Source of the DNA: Marinobacter sp050379415
GTDB taxonomy: Bacteria; Pseudomonadota; Gammaproteobacteria; Pseudomonadales; Oleiphilaceae
Length of the DNA stretch: 64,000 bases
Direction of reading: 5' to 3'
NCBI RefSeq assembly: GCF_050379415.1
Contig: NZ_JBNRLS010000003.1
Coordinates: forward strand, 186,001-250,000
Shown here: piece by piece, positions 60,903 through 64,000 of the stretch
Layout of the letters: each line of letters begins with the position of its first letter
Position numbering within the stretch: position 1 is the first letter of the stretch
Program-made: the position numbers and the translations under genes
Notes under the pieces: generated by a model
What the model was told of the DNA's origin: nothing
Databases searched by the model: none
The model's input: the letters and a program-made list of their open reading frames with translations, nothing else

Positions 60903-61779
60903 TGCCCGCTTCCTTGTTATCAGTTCCGGCGCCCGTTCCGATCAACCGGGCCAGCCACGGCAGCAATTCCGGGTAGGCATCCAGGTCCAGCACGAATTCC
61001 TGCCCCCGCGCCGCACTGGTCAGGTAACACCAGGGTAGATCCAGGCGCCAGCGATCCGGGTTTGAATGATAGCTTAGCGCCGGTTTGTCCCCGACAGGAA
61101 AAAATTCCCCGGGCAAACGCCATCGTGTGGCCAGTCGGGCCTGTGGATCGGTCAGTAACAATGGCTCTTCGAGCCGCGGGAACACGCCACTACCCTGCAA
61201 CAGGCATCTACGTTCCGGCAACCGCCAGTCTACCGACGCCAGGTACAGGGTGTTGCCCGGGTCAGGGCCGCGGTAAAAGTGCGGGTGGTACCGGGCCCAG
61301 GGTAAGGCTTCCGACGCCAGATCATCCACTGTCAACACCTGACCAACGTGTAACCAGCCCCAGATGGCATGAAATGGCCGAGTACCGGGTACAAAGCGCC
61401 AGTGGCGTCGCACCATCTCAGCCCTTCGGAATACTCCAAAAAACAGAAACAGATCGTCCTCGCCTACACCCTGATTGTTCAGATGGCCCTGGGCCGAACC
61501 CGTCTGGCCGAGCAGGGGCCGCCAACCCGGCTGGCGCGGAAGGGCTCCGGCCACCAGGTCCGGATCCAGGTGCGCCCCGGAACCACCGCGCACCCGTCCA
61601 CCGGAAAGATCCCGGGCAATCTTGCCGAGACGACGCGCCCCGAAAGTCACGTCGTCATAGCGGATTCGTGACAAGGAATCGGGGATTGGCAGAACACAAA
61701 GGGAACCATCGGGGAAAACCGGGCTGGGGCAGCCTCCGGCAGAGGAATCAAAGCCTTTCCGGCTCAGGATCAGTCGCAC
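60895..61779 (-). CDS. Nmad3-domain protein (putative nucleotide-modification associated)
   Basis: This 294-residue protein resembles the Nmad3 family defined by comparative genomics of base-modification systems: LILSRKGFDSSAGGCPSPVFPDGSL at the start, HLDPDLVAGALPRQPGWRPLLGQTGSAQGHLNNQGVGEDDLFLFFGVFRRAE in the middle, and HAIWGWLHVGQV. Activity is unknown. GTG 61779 is chosen because AGGAG lies 5 bases upstream; the frame runs open to 62034 across the divergent phosphoesterase gene. No methylase or other modification gene is adjacent, only the MscS gene, which it overlaps. Confidence 0.78.
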   Translation of the reverse strand: MRLILSRKGFDSSAGGCPSPVFPDGSLCVLPIPDSLSRIRYDDVTFGARRLGKIARDLSGGRVRGGSGAHLDPDLVAGALPRQPGWRPLLGQTGSAQGHLNNQGVGEDDLFLFFGVFRRAEMVRRHWRFVPGTRPFHAIWGWLHVGQVLTVDDLASEALPWARYHPHFYRGPDPGNTLYLASVDWRLPERRCLLQGSGVFPRLEEPLLLTDPQARLATRWRLPGEFFPVGDKPALSYHSNPDRWRLDLPWCYLTSAARGQEFVLDLDAYPELLPWLARLIGTGAGTDNKEAGNG

Positions 61780-61873
61780 ACTCACTCCTGGATCAATGGG
61801 GGTTGGGCAGGGGAAAATGCTATCGTAGATCGTTGTCCAATGCGCCCCGACAGGCCGCCAATGGGAGACCACC

Positions 61874-62503
61874 ATGAAAATTGTCTGTATTTCCGACACC
61901 CACGGCATGCATCGCCAGGTAAAAGTGCCCGATGGCGACCTGTTGATCCACGCCGGTGACTGTCTGGGCCAGGGCACCCTGGATGATCTTGAGGATCTTA
62001 ACGACTGGCTCGGCAGCCTGCCCCATCGGCACAAGATCCTGATTGCAGGTAACCATGACTGGTGTTTCCAGGATGAACCGGAAGAGTCCCGGGTACTGCT
62101 TACCCAGGCCCATTACCTGCAGGACAGCGGCCTGGAGCTGGAAGGGCTGACGTTCTGGGGCAGCCCCTGGACACCAGTGTTCTTCAACTGGGCGTTCAAC
62201 CTGGAGCGGGGGCCCGAACTGGCCGAACGCTGGGAGCGAATACCCGACAACCTTGACGTGTTGATCACCCATGGTCCTGCTGCCGGCATCCTGGACACGG
62301 TGCCCGGCGGGCTGGGGGATCAGTCCGTGGGCTGCGAGGAACTGGCCCGGGTGCTTGAATCCCGGCGGCCGAGGCTCCACATTTTCGGGCACATCCATGA
62401 AAGCTATGGCCAGAAACAGGTGGGTAATTGCCTGCACGTCAACGCCAGCACCTGCACGGGTAGCTATAAGCCCCTTAACCTGCCCGTTGTTCTGGACCTT
62501 TGA
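61874..62503 (+). CDS. Calcineurin-like metallophosphoesterase
   Basis: This 209-residue protein has all metal-binding blocks of the family: D8-x-H10 in CISDTHG, HAGD29, GN60-HD, ITHGP and GHIHESYG. It resembles the small MPPED-type group. The substrate is unknown. It diverges from the Nmad3 gene with about 95 bases between starts and is followed 8 bases later by the oxidoreductase gene. Confidence 0.9.
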   Translation: MKIVCISDTHGMHRQVKVPDGDLLIHAGDCLGQGTLDDLEDLNDWLGSLPHRHKILIAGNHDWCFQDEPEESRVLLTQAHYLQDSGLELEGLTFWGSPWTPVFFNWAFNLERGPELAERWERIPDNLDVLITHGPAAGILDTVPGGLGDQSVGCEELARVLESRRPRLHIFGHIHESYGQKQVGNCLHVNASTCTGSYKPLNLPVVLDL

Positions 62504-62511
62504 GGAGCACC

Positions 62512-63531
62512 ATGTCCAAACATCCCGACTATTCCCTGCTTGAACTGGCCTCGGTCCGCGAGGGCGACTCCGTGGGCACCACGCTGGCGAACAGCGTTGC
62601 CTATGCCCAACACGCCGAAAAACTCGGGTTCAAGCGGTTCTGGCTGGCCGAACACCACAACATGGAAGGCATCTCCAGCTCGGCAACCTCGGTACTGATT
62701 GGCCACATTGCCGGCCAGACCTCCACCATCCGCGTGGGCTCCGGCGGGGTGATGCTGCCCAACCACCCGCCGCTGGTGATTGCCGAACAATTCGGCACCC
62801 TGGAATCCCTGTATCCGGGCCGGATCGACCTCGGCCTGGGCCGGGCGCCCGGCACCGATCCGGTAACGGCCCGGGCGCTGCGCCGAGACGGACTGGGCGC
62901 CGAACAGTTCCCGGAAGACGTCGCCCGGCTGCAAACTCTGTTGGGACCGTTAAAGGCCGGCCAACCGGTCAAGGCCATTCCCGGCGCTGACACCAATGTG
63001 CCGATCTGGCTGTTGGGCTCCAGCCTTTACAGTGCCCAGCTGGCTGCCATGCGCGGTCTGCCTTACGCTTTTGCCGGTCATTTTGCTCCGCGGCTGTACC
63101 GGGAAGCACTGAGGGTCTACCGGGACAATTTCCAGCCTTCAGAACAGCTTTCTGAGCCCTACGCCATGCTCGCTGTACCGGCCGTACCCGCGGATTCCGT
63201 GGAAGAGGCACGCTTTCTGGCCACCACCAGCTACCAGAGAATCCTGGCGCTGTTCCGGGGCCAGCCGCTGTGGATGAAGCCTCCGGTAGACACCATGGAA
63301 GGCCTGTGGAATGCCGGCGAAGAAGCCGGTGTCCGGGATTTCCTCGGACTGCAGCTGCTAGGGGATGCCACCTCGATCCGCCAGCAGATCGACAACCTGC
63401 TGTCGACGGCCGAGGTGGAAGAGCTGATGTTCACAGTGGACATTTACGATCCCGCGAAGCGCCGCCATGCCCTGGACATCCTGGCGGCTACCCGGGATCA
63501 GGGCACGAATTCCACCGCCTTGATCAACTGA
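62512..63531 (+). CDS. LLM-class flavin-dependent oxidoreductase (luciferase-like)
   Basis: This 339-residue TIM-barrel protein of the bacterial-luciferase family (YhbW-like) opens YSLLELASVREGDSVGTTLANSVAYAQHAEKLGFKRFWLAEHHNMEGISSSATSVLIGHIAGQTSTIRVGSGGVMLPNHPPLVIAEQFGTLE-type sequence, including the WLAEHHN and GSGGVMLPNH motifs of the subgroup. It probably uses reduced FMN; the substrate is unknown. ATG 62512 has GAGGAG upstream. Confidence 0.92.
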   Translation: MSKHPDYSLLELASVREGDSVGTTLANSVAYAQHAEKLGFKRFWLAEHHNMEGISSSATSVLIGHIAGQTSTIRVGSGGVMLPNHPPLVIAEQFGTLESLYPGRIDLGLGRAPGTDPVTARALRRDGLGAEQFPEDVARLQTLLGPLKAGQPVKAIPGADTNVPIWLLGSSLYSAQLAAMRGLPYAFAGHFAPRLYREALRVYRDNFQPSEQLSEPYAMLAVPAVPADSVEEARFLATTSYQRILALFRGQPLWMKPPVDTMEGLWNAGEEAGVRDFLGLQLLGDATSIRQQIDNLLSTAEVEELMFTVDIYDPAKRRHALDILAATRDQGTNSTALIN

Positions 63532-63562
63532 GGGTCCTGACACTCCACGGAGGAAGACCGAC

Positions 63563-64000
63563 ATGCCCCGAGAAACTATCCACCTGTTCCTGTCCCATGG
63601 GCTGGAAAGCGGGCCCGGCAGTACCAAAATACAGGCCATGAAACGGGCAGCGGAAGCTTTTCCTGGTGTTCGTGCCGAGGCCGTTGATCATCGTAGCAGC
63701 AAGGAACCGGACATCCGCCTGCAGCAGATGCGGGCCGCCATGGAGAAGGCCAGCGCCGAGCCCGCACGCACGATCCTGGCCGGCTCCAGCATGGGCGGCT
63801 GGGTCTGCGCCCAGACCAGTGCCCATACCCCGGTGCTGGGGTGCTTCCTGCTGGCACCGGCATTGGCACTGCCCCGCTACCCCCAGTCCCGCCCCGTTAT
63901 TCAGGCGAGACATACCCGGATCATCCACGGCTGGGATGACGATGTGGTCCCGGTCATGCCGGTTCTGGAACTGGCACGGGAGCAACGGATCAACACCCTG
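63563..64000 (+). CDS. Alpha/beta-hydrolase, RBBP9/YqiA-like, cut by window end
   Basis: The gene starts at ATG 63563 with CGGAGGAAG upstream and runs open for 146 codons to the window edge. The N-terminus HLFLSHGLESGPGSTKIQAMKRAAE is followed by the nucleophile elbow GSSMGGW with S76 and by HGWDDDVVP, whose aspartate near 125-127 should be the acid of the triad. The catalytic histidine must lie beyond the window. It is probably a small cytoplasmic esterase of unknown substrate. Confidence 0.85.
   Translation, partial: MPRETIHLFLSHGLESGPGSTKIQAMKRAAEAFPGVRAEAVDHRSSKEPDIRLQQMRAAMEKASAEPARTILAGSSMGGWVCAQTSAHTPVLGCFLLAPALALPRYPQSRPVIQARHTRIIHGWDDDVVPVMPVLELAREQRINTL

Noticed and set aside
1..64000. 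CRISPR arrays, insertion sequences, phage genes, tRNA or rRNA genes
   Set aside because: I found no regularly spaced repeats, transposase or integrase motifs, or RNA gene signatures when reading both strands. A covariance-model scan could still reveal a small RNA that I missed.

Overview
The window reads as chromosome of a marine-type gammaproteobacterium. It is about 60% GC and densely coded, with operons on both strands and no mobile element, CRISPR array, tRNA or rRNA seen. A full Pseudomonas-type alginate gene set, an lldP-lutABC lactate locus, a membrane-bound formate dehydrogenase and two branched-chain-type ABC uptake clusters tied to acyl-CoA ligases are all compatible with Marinobacter or a close relative. 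That placement is an inference from gene content, not a measured identity.

Layout. (1) 1-5890, + strand: formate dehydrogenase operon: TorD-like chaperone (cut by the window edge), small TAT-signal protein, FdhA, FdhB, cytochrome b subunit, a 41-residue membrane peptide and a TusA-like sulfur carrier. (2) 5953-10622: an orphan solute-binding protein on -, then yebG behind a clear LexA box and a large MscK-like channel on +. (3) 10630-17280, - strand: livG-livH-livM-binding protein-livF-acyl-CoA ligase. A PaaG-like enoyl-CoA hydratase/isomerase diverges from it at 17528. (4) 18364-31604, - strand: thirteen consecutive genes. In transcription order they are SDR, acyl-CoA dehydrogenase, APH-type kinase, DUF6285 protein, acyl-CoA ligase, binding protein, livH, livM, livG, livF, TetR regulator, succinate-semialdehyde-type dehydrogenase and class III CoA-transferase. 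The first five match the parts list of the levulinate/4-hydroxyacid (lva) pathway. (5) 31605-32282: AT-rich, gene-free leader with inverted repeats. (6) 32283-49760, + strand: algD-alg8-alg44-algK-algE-algG-algI-algJ-algF-algX-algL-algA-algC. (7) 49903-53267: small membrane protein, ketopantoate reductase, MFS transporter, nitroreductase. (8) 53279-58954: L-lactate locus (lldP-lutA-lutB-lutC on -, divergent GntR/FCD regulator on +) with palindromic operators between the divergent genes. (9) 58958-64000: OvoA-type methyltransferase, MscS channel and Nmad3-domain protein on -; then metallophosphoesterase, luciferase-like oxidoreductase and a truncated alpha/beta hydrolase on +.

Working together. 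Region 6 encodes mannuronate precursor supply (algA, algC, algD), polymerisation (alg8, alg44), the periplasmic and outer-membrane scaffold (algK, algX, algE), acetylation (algI, algJ, algF), epimerisation (algG) and lyase clean-up (algL). It is complete but ordered differently from the Pseudomonas operon, and it carries algC. Region 4 looks like a self-contained uptake, activation and oxidation route for a gamma-hydroxy or gamma-keto carboxylic acid. Regions 1 and 8 feed electrons from formate and L-lactate to the respiratory chain. Several intergenic hairpins (fdhB/fdhC, binding protein/livH, algD/alg8, algX/algL, algA/algC) suggest expression is tuned inside the operons.
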